From assembly GCA_015662905.1 (NCBI GenBank), contig DQTE01000253.1:1-32704 (forward strand): a stretch of 32,704 nucleotides of DNA, given 5' to 3'. The position numbers and the translations under genes were made by a program. The stretch comes from Crocinitomix sp. (GTDB lineage Bacteria > Bacteroidota > Bacteroidia > Flavobacteriales_D > Crocinitomicaceae). Shown here in pieces: positions 23,873-31,351 of the stretch. The stretch's first letter is position 1. Each line of letters begins with the position of its first letter. The notes beneath the pieces were generated by a model, which saw nothing but the letters and a program-made list of their open reading frames with translations, had not been told where the DNA came from and ran no database searches.

Positions 23873-24358
23873 ATGGCTGAAGTAGGAATAATAATGGGGT
23901 CTAAATCAGACTTACCGGTAATGCAAGATGCAGCAAATGTTCTAGAGCAATTAGGAATAAAATACGAAATGACTGTAGTATCGGCACACCGAACCCCCGA
24001 ACGCATGTTTGATTATGCACAAAATGCACAAAAAAAAGGATTAAAGGTAATTATTGCTGGTGCAGGTGGCGCTGCACATTTACCAGGAATGACAGCTGCT
24101 TTAACTGCTTTACCAGTAATTGGTGTACCTATTAAGTCCTCAAATTCTATTGATGGCTGGGATTCTATTTTATCTATTTTGCAAATGCCCGGTGGAATAC
24201 CTGTAGCTACAGTTGCCCTTAATGGTGCAAAAAATGCGGGTATTTTAGCCGCAAGTATTATTGGTGCTTCAAATCAATTGGTATATGATAAATTAACTGC
24301 TTATAAAGAAAACTTAAAAGAAAAAGTATTAAAAACTGCTAATGAAATGGAATCCTAA
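23873..24358 (+). CDS. purE: N5-carboxyaminoimidazole ribonucleotide mutase
   Basis: A 161-residue purine-biosynthesis enzyme that converts N5-CAIR to CAIR in the class I PurE pathway. Seen: the N-terminal phosphate loop VGIIMGSKSDLPVMQDAANV, the catalytic motif VVSAHRTPERMFDYA, and the second loop IIAGAGGAAHLPGMTAALT with GVP at about 85. The length is typical of octameric PurE. No purK is beside it. Its stop (TAA 24356-24358) directly abuts the ATG of rsmG, so both are read together. Confidence 0.96.
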   Translation: MAEVGIIMGSKSDLPVMQDAANVLEQLGIKYEMTVVSAHRTPERMFDYAQNAQKKGLKVIIAGAGGAAHLPGMTAALTALPVIGVPIKSSNSIDGWDSILSILQMPGGIPVATVALNGAKNAGILAASIIGASNQLVYDKLTAYKENLKEKVLKTANEMES

Positions 24359-24997
24359 ATGATGTACACTGTTGATTTAATCTATAAGTACTACCCCCGT
24401 TTAACTCAAATTCAAAAAGAACAATTTGCTAAATTGTTTGATTTATACAAAGATTGGAATAGCAAAATTAATGTTGTTAGCAGAAAAGATTTTGATTCTT
24501 TTTATTTAAAACATGTTTTACATTCTTTAGGCATTGCTGAATGTATTAACTTTAAAGATGGTAGTGAAGTTTTAGACGTAGGTACTGGAGGTGGTTTTCC
24601 GGGTATCCCTCTAGCCATTATGTTTCCTAACACCCATTTTTTATTAGTAGATGGTATTGGAAAAAAAATAAAAGTAGCAAATGGTGTCATAGAAGCTTTG
24701 GGTTTAAAAAATGTTAAAGCCAAACAAATAAGGGCTGAGGAAATTAAACATAAATTTGATTTTATTGTAAGTAGAGCTGTAACACAAATGCCTGTTTTTT
24801 TAACTTGGGTGAGAAAAAAAATAAAAAAACAAGATAAAAATGCCTATCCTAATGGCTTGTTATATCTAAAAGGTGGTGATTTGACCGATGAGCTTAAACC
24901 AATAAGAGAATATTACGAAATTGTAAACTTAAATCAGTTTTTTAAGGAAGATTTTTTTGAGACCAAGAAGGTAGTTTATATAGATTTATCACATTAA
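24359..24997 (+). CDS. rsmG: 16S rRNA (guanine527-N7)-methyltransferase
   Basis: A 212-residue class I SAM-dependent methyltransferase that modifies G527 of 16S rRNA in the decoding region; its loss is known elsewhere to give low-level streptomycin resistance. Seen: the N-terminal segment FAKLFDLYKDWNSKINVVSR followed by KHVLHSLGI; the SAM motif I VLDVGTGGGFPGIPLAIMFP; then LLVDGIGKKIKVANGVIEAL and the RAEE segment. The start could be either Met of the ATGATG pair. It follows purE without a gap. Confidence 0.95.
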   Translation: MMYTVDLIYKYYPRLTQIQKEQFAKLFDLYKDWNSKINVVSRKDFDSFYLKHVLHSLGIAECINFKDGSEVLDVGTGGGFPGIPLAIMFPNTHFLLVDGIGKKIKVANGVIEALGLKNVKAKQIRAEEIKHKFDFIVSRAVTQMPVFLTWVRKKIKKQDKNAYPNGLLYLKGGDLTDELKPIREYYEIVNLNQFFKEDFFETKKVVYIDLSH

Positions 24998-25031
24998 GGT
25001 TAAATTTTGGTACAATTTTTAAGGTGATAAA
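24985..25031. repeat. 13-bp imperfect inverted repeat at the rsmG stop
   Basis: TTTATCACATTAA (which contains the rsmG stop codon) and TTAAGGTGATAAA are complementary at 12 of 13 positions, with a 21-nt loop. No U tract follows. It could act as a processing or termination hairpin for the purE-rsmG transcript. Confidence 0.35.
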
Positions 25032-25088
25032 CACGTTATAAGTTCAATCAATTAATAATGAATGTATTAAAAATTAAATAATCAATAA

Positions 25089-25763
25089 ATGAAACTCTTA
25101 CCTATTATTTTAACGTTAATTTTTACTTTTAACTACGTTTATGCTCAGCAGGACACCACAAATTTTTCTTATTATTTTAAAAATAACACAGCTGATTATC
25201 AAAAAGTAAACGTTGTGCCTAAACGTTTTTATGGTATATACGAGCTTAAACCTAACAAACGAAATGAAATAAGAATTGCCGCTGGGGATTATTTCATAAT
25301 TGATTCAAGTGGTATTTACATTTCAAAAAACAACTTGATTAGTATTACAAAAGAAGAGGTGCGAGAAAACGGGAAATACAATGTAAAAAACGGATATCTT
25401 TTTGGAGTAAAAGCAAACGATTCAATTCCTGTAGTATTACAAAAGGACAAGTATTACTTTTTAATACCAGTAAAATCGTATCTGTATAGTACATCAAGTC
25501 ATGTAATGTATAAAATTAATTCATCATCTTTTATTATTTTTTCAAAAGAGGATAATGGATATTATTCAGTAATTAAAATTGATTTTAATGGCCACTCTTT
25601 AAAATTATCTGAGTTAGAGTTAAACTACAAACAAATTAACTCAATTAAACATGAATTTACTAAAGATGGTATTTATGACACTTATCTTTTAACTCCTAAA
25701 AAAAGTCACTGGGAATTAATTTTGAACACTTTTATACAGTATGATGAGTATATAAGAAAGTAA
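25089..25763 (+). CDS. Secreted protein of unknown function
   Basis: A 224-residue protein with a clear type I signal peptide (MKLLPIILTLIFTFNYVYAQ, cleavage near 20). The mature part is rich in tyrosine, lysine and asparagine and is predicted to be mainly beta strands. No cysteine lipobox, membrane helix or known domain is visible. It probably sits in the periplasm or outer membrane. It stands alone between rsmG and the convergent ZIP transporter (11-bp gap between stops) and I cannot assign a family. Confidence 0.7.
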   Translation: MKLLPIILTLIFTFNYVYAQQDTTNFSYYFKNNTADYQKVNVVPKRFYGIYELKPNKRNEIRIAAGDYFIIDSSGIYISKNNLISITKEEVRENGKYNVKNGYLFGVKANDSIPVVLQKDKYYFLIPVKSYLYSTSSHVMYKINSSSFIIFSKEDNGYYSVIKIDFNGHSLKLSELELNYKQINSIKHEFTKDGIYDTYLLTPKKSHWELILNTFIQYDEYIRK

Positions 25764-25774
25764 TTTATGTTTAT

Positions 25775-26587
25775 CTACCCTAAAGCAACATCTAGTACCA
25801 TCATCACTACAAAGCCAAGCATAAATCCAAGGGTTGCCAAATCGGTATTTTTATCTTTTTGGGTTTCAGGAATAACCTCCTCTACCACTACAAAAATCAT
25901 TGCGCCAGCTGCAAACGCAAGGGCATAAGGTAAAATTGGTGTAAATGTAAAAACCGCCCAAGCCCCTATAACTCCTGCTACTGGTTCAACAATGGCTGAT
26001 AATTGTCCGTAAAAGAAACTTTTTCTTCTACTCATACCTAATCTTCTCAGAGGCATTGATACAGCAAATCCTTCTGGAAAATTTTGAATTCCAATACCCA
26101 TTGCTAAAACTACAGCGGCTTCTATGCTTGCTCCCGGTAAATCAGCAGCAACAGCTCCAAATAAAACACCAACAGCCAAACCTTCTGGTATATTATGTAA
26201 AGTAATTGCCAAAACCAACAACAATGTTTTGTTTAATTTGGTTTTTACGCCTTCTGACTCAGACTCTTTAAAATTAATGTGTAAATGAGGTAATACTTTA
26301 TCTAAACCATACAGAAATAACGCGCCTAATATAAAACCAACGGCCGCTGGCACCCACCCACCATCCGACAATTCTATGGCTGGATTTAGTAAGCTCCAAA
26401 AACTTGCCGCCACCATTACTCCTCCGGTAAACCCCAACGCAACATCTAAAACTGTCCGGTTCATAGACTTAAAAAAGAAGACAAATGATGCGCCAAAAGC
26501 CGTAACCAACCAAGTGAAAACAGTAGCAATAAAAGCGCCTAAAACTGGGTCTGTGTTTTTAAAAAAATCAATGACATTATCCCACAT
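25775..26587 (-). CDS. ZIP-family divalent-metal transporter
   Basis: A 270-residue inner-membrane importer for Zn, Fe or Mn, close to the ZupT branch. Eight hydrophobic helices are visible. The binuclear metal site is spelled out by HNIPEGLAVGVLFGA in helix IV (about 130-145) and QNFPEGFAVSMPLRR in helix V, and by EEVIPETQ further on. The loop between helices III and IV has one short histidine cluster (LPHLHI), a usual metal-sensing/binding feature. Its ATG lies 1 nt after the stop of the DtxR-type regulator gene (TAATATG), so regulator and transporter form one operon controlled by the palindrome at 27285. The metal cannot be fixed from sequence; with this regulator Mn or Fe is likely. Confidence 0.92.
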   Translation of the reverse strand: MWDNVIDFFKNTDPVLGAFIATVFTWLVTAFGASFVFFFKSMNRTVLDVALGFTGGVMVAASFWSLLNPAIELSDGGWVPAAVGFILGALFLYGLDKVLPHLHINFKESESEGVKTKLNKTLLLVLAITLHNIPEGLAVGVLFGAVAADLPGASIEAAVVLAMGIGIQNFPEGFAVSMPLRRLGMSRRKSFFYGQLSAIVEPVAGVIGAWAVFTFTPILPYALAFAAGAMIFVVVEEVIPETQKDKNTDLATLGFMLGFVVMMVLDVALG

Positions 26588-26588
26588 A

Positions 26589-27263
26589 TTAATTTAGTTT
26601 TACATTAATATTTTTAATCACCTTTTTAGATAAAATTAGCGTTCTCTTATCCATTAATTCAATTTTTATTGAGTCATCAAAATCATAAATATCAACACAT
26701 TTTATTTTAGTGCCAATCCCAATGTTGTTTTTAGTTAAAAAAATCAATAGATTTTTATTGTCCGAACCTATATTTACAACCTCTGCAAATTGCCCTTGCT
26801 TAACCTGTTTTAAATTAATAACAAAATGTTGTTTAGGAAAAATTCCTTTTTCATTTGGAATTGGGTCTCCATGAGGGTCAAATTTAGGGTGCCCCAAAAA
26901 CTCGCTTAGCTTATTTGTTAGTTTAATTGATTTGATATGCTCCAATTGTTCGGCTATTTCGTGAACCTCATCCCATTCAAAATTTAACTTTTCAACTAAA
27001 AACGTCTCCCATAGCCTATGTTTTCTTATCACCTGAACAGCTATGGCATTACCATTTTCTGTTAGTTGACTCCCTTTATATTTTTTATATTCAATAAGTT
27101 CTTTTTCAGAGAGTTTTTTTATCATCTCACTCACTGATGAGGCTTTGGTTTTTAAATCATCTGCAATAAGATTTGTGTTGATAAGCGAACTTTTAGTTTT
27201 ATCAATTAGGTTATAAATTGATTTTAAATAATTTTCCTCACTTTGCGATAAATTATATTTCAT
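26589..27263 (-). CDS. DtxR/MntR-family metal-dependent transcriptional repressor
   Basis: A 224-residue repressor that binds Mn or Fe and then shuts off metal-uptake genes. Seen: an N-terminal winged helix (YLKSIYNLI and VSEMIKKLSEKELIEYKKYK); the dimerisation/metal-binding domain with RKHRLWETFLVEKLNFEW, EVHEIAEQLEHI and the marker FDPHGDPIPN; and a C-terminal FeoA/SH3-like domain (about 150-220). It lies directly before the ZIP gene (1-nt gap). A perfect 18-bp palindrome overlaps its promoter, so it probably represses its own operon when metal is plentiful. The usual name would be mntR, but Fe- and Mn-specific members cannot be told apart here. Confidence 0.92.
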   Translation of the reverse strand: MKYNLSQSEENYLKSIYNLIDKTKSSLINTNLIADDLKTKASSVSEMIKKLSEKELIEYKKYKGSQLTENGNAIAVQVIRKHRLWETFLVEKLNFEWDEVHEIAEQLEHIKSIKLTNKLSEFLGHPKFDPHGDPIPNEKGIFPKQHFVINLKQVKQGQFAEVVNIGSDNKNLLIFLTKNNIGIGTKIKCVDIYDFDDSIKIELMDKRTLILSKKVIKNINVKLN

Positions 27264-27267
27264 ACCG

Positions 27268-27275
27268 CAAATATA
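27268..27275 (-). promoter_or_regulatory. -7 box of the regulator-ZIP operon
   Basis: The minus strand reads TATATTTG, matching TAnnTTTG, 4 nt before the regulator ATG. The palindromic operator lies immediately upstream, between this box and the expected -33 position. Confidence 0.55.
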
Positions 27276-27284
27276 TAATATAAT

Positions 27285-27302
27285 TTTTAGGTTAACCTAA
27301 AA
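27285..27302. promoter_or_regulatory. Palindromic DtxR/MntR operator
   Basis: TTTTAGGTTAACCTAAAA is a perfect 18-bp palindrome in the 55-bp gap before the regulator gene. It resembles DtxR/IdeR-type boxes (TTAGGTTAGSCTAACCTAA) with the TTAGGTTA and TAACCTAA halves brought together. It covers the spacer of the promoter, so metal-loaded repressor would block RNA polymerase: classic autoregulation. Confidence 0.75.
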
Positions 27303-27318
27303 TTATATTAAATAATTA

Positions 27319-27975
27319 CTAAAAAAATTCTTCTACCGTTTCTACATTAAAATCGGTAAGGCTATTTATTACCTTATCTGCTAAACTTATTTTAGCATTA
27401 TAAGTATGCGTTTTTTCTGGGACAGCTATCACTTTCATTCTGGCGGCTTTTGCCGATATTACACCATTAAGTGAATCTTCAAATACTAAGCAGTTTGTGC
27501 ACTTTACGTTTAATTTATGTGCAGTGGTCATAAAAACAGCCGGATGTGGTTTGCCATACTTTTCAAATTCAGCGGAATGTGTGACATCAAAAAAAGTTCT
27601 TATCTCAAGTTTATCTAAAACCACATCAACTATTCTTTGGTAAGATGAAGTCGCTAAACCAATTTTAAACCCTTTACTTTTTAACTCTTCTAATAAATTG
27701 ATTACTCCAGGCAGAGATTTTCCTTGATGTTTAATTTCTCTAATCAAAATATTAACAATATCGTCTGTAACTTCATCTACGGTTTTGTTAGTCCATTGAT
27801 ACTTGTTATGCCATATTTTAACAACTTCATCAATTCTAAGCCCAACTGACTCTTCAAGACTCTTAGCTGTTACGTCTAAACCAACCTTGGCAAACCCCTC
27901 AATTTCGGCTATTTTCCATAAGGGCTCCGAATTAATCAAAACACCATCCATATCAAATATAATTGCTTTTTCCAT
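27319..27975 (-). CDS. HAD-superfamily phosphatase, HxpB/beta-phosphoglucomutase-like
   Basis: A 218-residue cytoplasmic hydrolase that removes phosphate from small sugar or polyol phosphates through an aspartyl-phosphate intermediate. Seen: motif I FDMDGVLINSEPLW with Asp8 and Asp10; a helical cap (about 20-85); motif II LATSSY; motif III KYGKPHPAVF with the conserved Lys; motif IV VFEDSLNGV. The IxSEPLW cap start is typical of the HxpB (YniC) branch, which hydrolyses 2-deoxyglucose-6-phosphate and hexitol phosphates. It lies upstream of the regulator gene, but the operator-promoter between them suggests separate control. Confidence 0.88.
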   Translation of the reverse strand: MEKAIIFDMDGVLINSEPLWKIAEIEGFAKVGLDVTAKSLEESVGLRIDEVVKIWHNKYQWTNKTVDEVTDDIVNILIREIKHQGKSLPGVINLLEELKSKGFKIGLATSSYQRIVDVVLDKLEIRTFFDVTHSAEFEKYGKPHPAVFMTTAHKLNVKCTNCLVFEDSLNGVISAKAARMKVIAVPEKTHTYNAKISLADKVINSLTDFNVETVEEFF

Positions 27976-28104
27976 TTTATCTTTTATAAATAAGATTTAT
28001 AGTTTTTTATATTCTACTTTTTTATATTTATTTTGTGTTTCACTCTATTTTAAAGAAGTTTTCATTACATCTAAAAAAACAATTTGAATTTTAATGTGAA
28101 TGAA

Positions 28105-28977
28105 TTACTTTAAGCCTCCTAAAGTCATGTAATATAAGTTGCCTCCCCCTAGTCCTTTTCTGTATTCGTCTGTCAAAAACCAAGAACGTTTACCTCTATA
28201 AGTAATTGCTTCTCTTTGTTTTAAAAAATAAAAATTGTACACCTGAATGTCGCCCTCCCAAAATCTATCGTTTTTAAAATTTGAAATAAGGTAAAGTTTA
28301 CCGTATGTTAGTACGGATAAAACTTTTGTTTTTGGATTATAATCTGCAGATGTTACAGAGCATAAGTGCCAAGCTGTACTACAAAAGTAAAATTGCCCTA
28401 TAAGTTTTGCTTTGTGCTTACCTTCTTTTGCAGGAATTTTGTATATTCTTGACAAACCTGTAAATGGTTTGCTTCTGCATTTTGTTAAAATATATAAAAA
28501 GCCTTCTTTATAAAAAATAGCCTCACTGTCAAAATTCAAATTATTTTTTTTGGGTGGAAATTCTTGTTGGTCTTCATACCAATAAGTTATTTTTTTTGGA
28601 ACAACTTTATTTTTTTCTATAAATCCTTTTTTAAGAATATAAATTTTTAGTTTTTTTCTTTTGTTTAAATTATTTCCAATATCGCCAATATAAATGTTGC
28701 CCTCTTCATCTTGTGTCATATCCTCCCAATCATAATTTTTCGTGTCCTCAACATCTATGGTTTTAATATGTTCTCCTCTTTTATTTAGAACATATATTTC
28801 GCTTTTATTACCGCTATCATTAATTGTAATAATGTATTTATTTTGGTAAAACACCAATCCTGATGTTTCGTACATTTTTTTAGGTAACTTAGCTATTTTA
28901 TAAAGTTTTATTTGTCCGTAGGACAACAATCCTATCTTCAAAAAAAATATTCCTAATATTAATTTATATTTAAACAT
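28105..28977 (-). CDS. Secreted beta-propeller-like protein of unknown function
   Basis: A 290-residue protein with a signal peptide (MFKYKLILGIFFLKIGLLSY, cleavage after about GQ) and a series of about 45-residue beta-sheet units resembling a propeller. Examples are KYIITINDSGNKSEIYVLN, DWEDMTQDEEGNIYIGDIGN and SEAIFYKEGFLYILTKCRSK. The DWEDMT and GDIGNN elements resemble extracellular esterase-like/SdiA-regulated-type propellers. Ligand or substrate is not known. The ORF-track start is TTG at 28986; I use the ATG three codons later (28977) because it begins the signal peptide directly. A -7 box (28994) lies just upstream. Confidence 0.72.
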   Translation of the reverse strand: MFKYKLILGIFFLKIGLLSYGQIKLYKIAKLPKKMYETSGLVFYQNKYIITINDSGNKSEIYVLNKRGEHIKTIDVEDTKNYDWEDMTQDEEGNIYIGDIGNNLNKRKKLKIYILKKGFIEKNKVVPKKITYWYEDQQEFPPKKNNLNFDSEAIFYKEGFLYILTKCRSKPFTGLSRIYKIPAKEGKHKAKLIGQFYFCSTAWHLCSVTSADYNPKTKVLSVLTYGKLYLISNFKNDRFWEGDIQVYNFYFLKQREAITYRGKRSWFLTDEYRKGLGGGNLYYMTLGGLK

Positions 28978-28993
28978 AACCTTCAATGATTGC

Positions 28994-29001
28994 CAAAGTT
29001 A
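28994..29001 (-). promoter_or_regulatory. -7 box before the propeller-like gene
   Basis: The minus strand reads TAACTTTG, matching TAnnTTTG, 16 nt before the ATG at 28977. This supports the ATG start over the upstream TTG, which would sit almost on the start site. No TTTG at -33 spacing. Confidence 0.4.
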
Positions 29002-29069
29002 TTCCAAAATAAACAAAGACGTGTAAAGATTAAAATAAATTATTAATTTTAAGCCGAAATAACTTAACA

Positions 29070-30356
29070 ATGGCATTAAATCCAAGTAGCAAAGGTTGGA
29101 TAAAAAAGTATTTTTCCTTAATTGACCAGCCTCAACTAAAACTAAAGACAAATAGCTTTCCAAATATAGAGCTTAGCCTTGATGAGCTTATTTACACCTA
29201 TTTGCAACCAACAGGTTTTTTGTATGGCCACCCTACAAACTTTTTATTTTTAAACGTTGAGTATTTTAAAAATTTAACACTTGAAGAAACTTTAAAAATT
29301 CTGTTACTTGAAGGATTGGTATTGGTCAACCTTTTAAAAGAAGAAAAAAATCAAATAAAAAATGTTGGAGTGTTATTAAATCAATTTATTGACTTTTATG
29401 AACATTCTAACCTAGAAAAAGCCAAAAAAGGTTGGTTAAACTTTTCAAAACTTGACACCTACGGAAAATTAGAGTCTATTATCAGCCAAAGAATTGAGTT
29501 AAAAAGCAACTTAACTTCAAAATTATTTATGTCTAACTTCTACAATGCGCTTATTTTACATGATTTAGTGTTGTATCAAGATTATCTTGATGGAAAACAA
29601 GAAGCATATATTACTGAAAAACGTTGTCAAGTAACATTAGATTTAGTTAAAGTAATTGCAATTGCTGCTTACGCCGATGGAGAAGTAACAGATGAAGAAA
29701 AGAGTTTGTTTAAATTATTTGTTAATTCGGTTGAGTTGAATAAATCACAAAAAAAAATTGCCGAAACTTTTTTTGAAACACCCAAAACTATAAATGATAT
29801 TAGTTTTGATGCTACCTTCTACAATGAAAAAAATAGTTGGCTACTTAAACGACATATTTTAGAAATTGCTATTTTAACTTTTTGGAGTGACAAAGCCGTA
29901 ACCGAAAAAGAAAAATATTTTTTAAAACTATTAACGGCTAAACTTAATTTAACAGATGAAGACACAGACAAATCCTACGTAGCTATACAAACCTTTGTAA
30001 TTAATAATAAAAATGATGTTTTATTTTTAAAGGGTAAAAATGACGTTGAGGTCATTTTAAGCAGGGCAACAAAGCGTTGGTCAAAAATTATTGTTAGAAA
30101 CAAAGACAAAATAGCTAACGAATTAAAACAAAGTAAAGAATTGGTAACTCTTATTAGGAAATCTACAGTTGAAGACCTGTCTAGTGAGGAAAAGGATAAA
30201 ATAAAAACGCAATTCTATGATTTAGCTAAAACCATTCCCTCGCTTACCTTATTTATGTTACCTGGTGGTGCTATTATTTTACCATTGGTATTAAAAATTA
30301 TCCCAAATTTAATCCCTTCAGCTTTTCAAGAAAACGTAGTTGATGAGGAAGAGTAG
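29070..30356 (+). CDS. LETM1-related biofilm-associated protein with TerB-like domains
   Basis: A 428-residue protein matching the flavobacterial type named LETM1-related biofilm-associated protein. The N-terminal 180 residues are helical with no known domain. Two acidic TerB-like motifs follow (AAYADGEVTDEEKSLFKLFV at about 200 and FWSDKAVTEKEKYFLKLLTA at about 285), each of which could bind divalent metal. The C-terminal 60 residues (KTIPSLTLFMLPGGAIILPL then KIIPNLIPSAFQE) carry the LETM1 signature, including a hydrophobic, possibly membrane-inserting segment. LETM1 proteins act in mitochondrial cation exchange; the bacterial role is not established. It is divergent from the propeller-like gene. 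Confidence 0.8.
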   Translation: MALNPSSKGWIKKYFSLIDQPQLKLKTNSFPNIELSLDELIYTYLQPTGFLYGHPTNFLFLNVEYFKNLTLEETLKILLLEGLVLVNLLKEEKNQIKNVGVLLNQFIDFYEHSNLEKAKKGWLNFSKLDTYGKLESIISQRIELKSNLTSKLFMSNFYNALILHDLVLYQDYLDGKQEAYITEKRCQVTLDLVKVIAIAAYADGEVTDEEKSLFKLFVNSVELNKSQKKIAETFFETPKTINDISFDATFYNEKNSWLLKRHILEIAILTFWSDKAVTEKEKYFLKLLTAKLNLTDEDTDKSYVAIQTFVINNKNDVLFLKGKNDVEVILSRATKRWSKIIVRNKDKIANELKQSKELVTLIRKSTVEDLSSEEKDKIKTQFYDLAKTIPSLTLFMLPGGAIILPLVLKIIPNLIPSAFQENVVDEEE

Positions 30357-30442
30357 AATTTTTAGGGGTTACTTTAAAAGTCAAAAAGCACATCCTATTA
30401 CCTAAAACTATTATTGATATTAAATTATTCAACAAGTCCTAT

Positions 30443-31060
30443 TTAAAACATATAACCAACACCAAAAAAAAGTTGGAAAGTATGCCCTTGCTGCTTTTCA
30501 ATACTGTCAAATCCTTTAGGGTAATAAACATAATTTGGTTGTAGTGATAAAACTAATTTTCTATTTTTAGTGTAATTCAAGTCTATACCCGCCTGAAATC
30601 CTATTAAACTTTTAAATGTAGTAATCGGTTGGTTCTCTATGGCCTCTCTGGTTTTGGATGTTACTAAAAAAGAAGGTACTACCCCTAAAGGAATAGACAT
30701 AGAAAAATTATACTCATGAATAGGCATCCATCCAATAGTAATGGGTATTTGAAAATAACCTGAATTAAAATTTACAAAAGGCACTATGGAATCAAAATCA
30801 ATAGATTTACTTAAATATGTGGTTTTAGAAAACAAAGTAGCCATAGAAACGTTAAAATGGTTGTTAAACAAATCATAATTTAATTTAATACCAGTACTAT
30901 AATTTAGCCCTTCTACACCAAATTGATACCATCTTAAATTGTTAACAGACTTTAAAGTGTTTAAATTAAATGATGTGACATAAGATAACCGCATAGGTTT
31001 ATCTATAGAAAAGCACAATATCGAATGTGAAATAAACAAAAAAGCAATTAATTTTTTCAT
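30443..31060 (-). CDS. Small outer-membrane beta-barrel protein
   Basis: A 205-residue protein with a signal peptide (about 1-18, ending CFS) and a chain of alternating strands (VSMATLFSKTTYL, YFQIPITIGWMP, SMSIPLGVVPSFLV, LIGFQAGIDLNYT) ending in GVGYMF, with a terminal Phe as in BAM substrates. This fits a porin-family/OmpA-like 8-strand barrel (PF13568 type). It stands alone between a convergent and a divergent gene. Its function is unknown. Confidence 0.75.
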   Translation of the reverse strand: MKKLIAFLFISHSILCFSIDKPMRLSYVTSFNLNTLKSVNNLRWYQFGVEGLNYSTGIKLNYDLFNNHFNVSMATLFSKTTYLSKSIDFDSIVPFVNFNSGYFQIPITIGWMPIHEYNFSMSIPLGVVPSFLVTSKTREAIENQPITTFKSLIGFQAGIDLNYTKNRKLVLSLQPNYVYYPKGFDSIEKQQGHTFQLFFGVGYMF

Positions 31061-31287
31061 TTGAAATAATTATTATTTTGGCAATAGTACAAATAATAAT
31101 TTAAAAATTAAGTTAATTACCTTTTCTTAAATCAAACTGATTAATCAATAAATCATACCTTTTAAGGTTTTTAAATCTGTAAAAAAACAAAAAGCAAAAT
31201 ACACTAAAGTGCTTTATTTATGATGAACACACACTTTCTTGAACAATGAAAAATAAATAATAATAAAAGGATATAATCAATTTTATT

Positions 31288-31318
31288 TTTGTTTTTAAAC
31301 AATTTATTATTATCTTTG
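31288..31318 (+). promoter_or_regulatory. Consensus Bacteroidota promoter of the PA-domain gene
   Basis: TTTG (31288-31291), a spacer of exactly 19 nt, then TATCTTTG (31311-31318): a full match to TTTG-N19-TAnnTTTG, with an AT-rich leader of about 28 nt before the ATG. This is the strongest promoter in the window. The rest of the 291-bp gap (31061-31287) shows only small AT-rich hairpins. Confidence 0.85.
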
Positions 31319-31351
31319 TGAAAATTAATTATTAACAAAAAAATAGAAATT

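Noticed and set aside
30358-30409. TTTTAGG and CCTAAAA as another metal-regulator site
   Set aside because: The halves are 30-40 nt apart between two convergent gene ends, where no promoter is expected.
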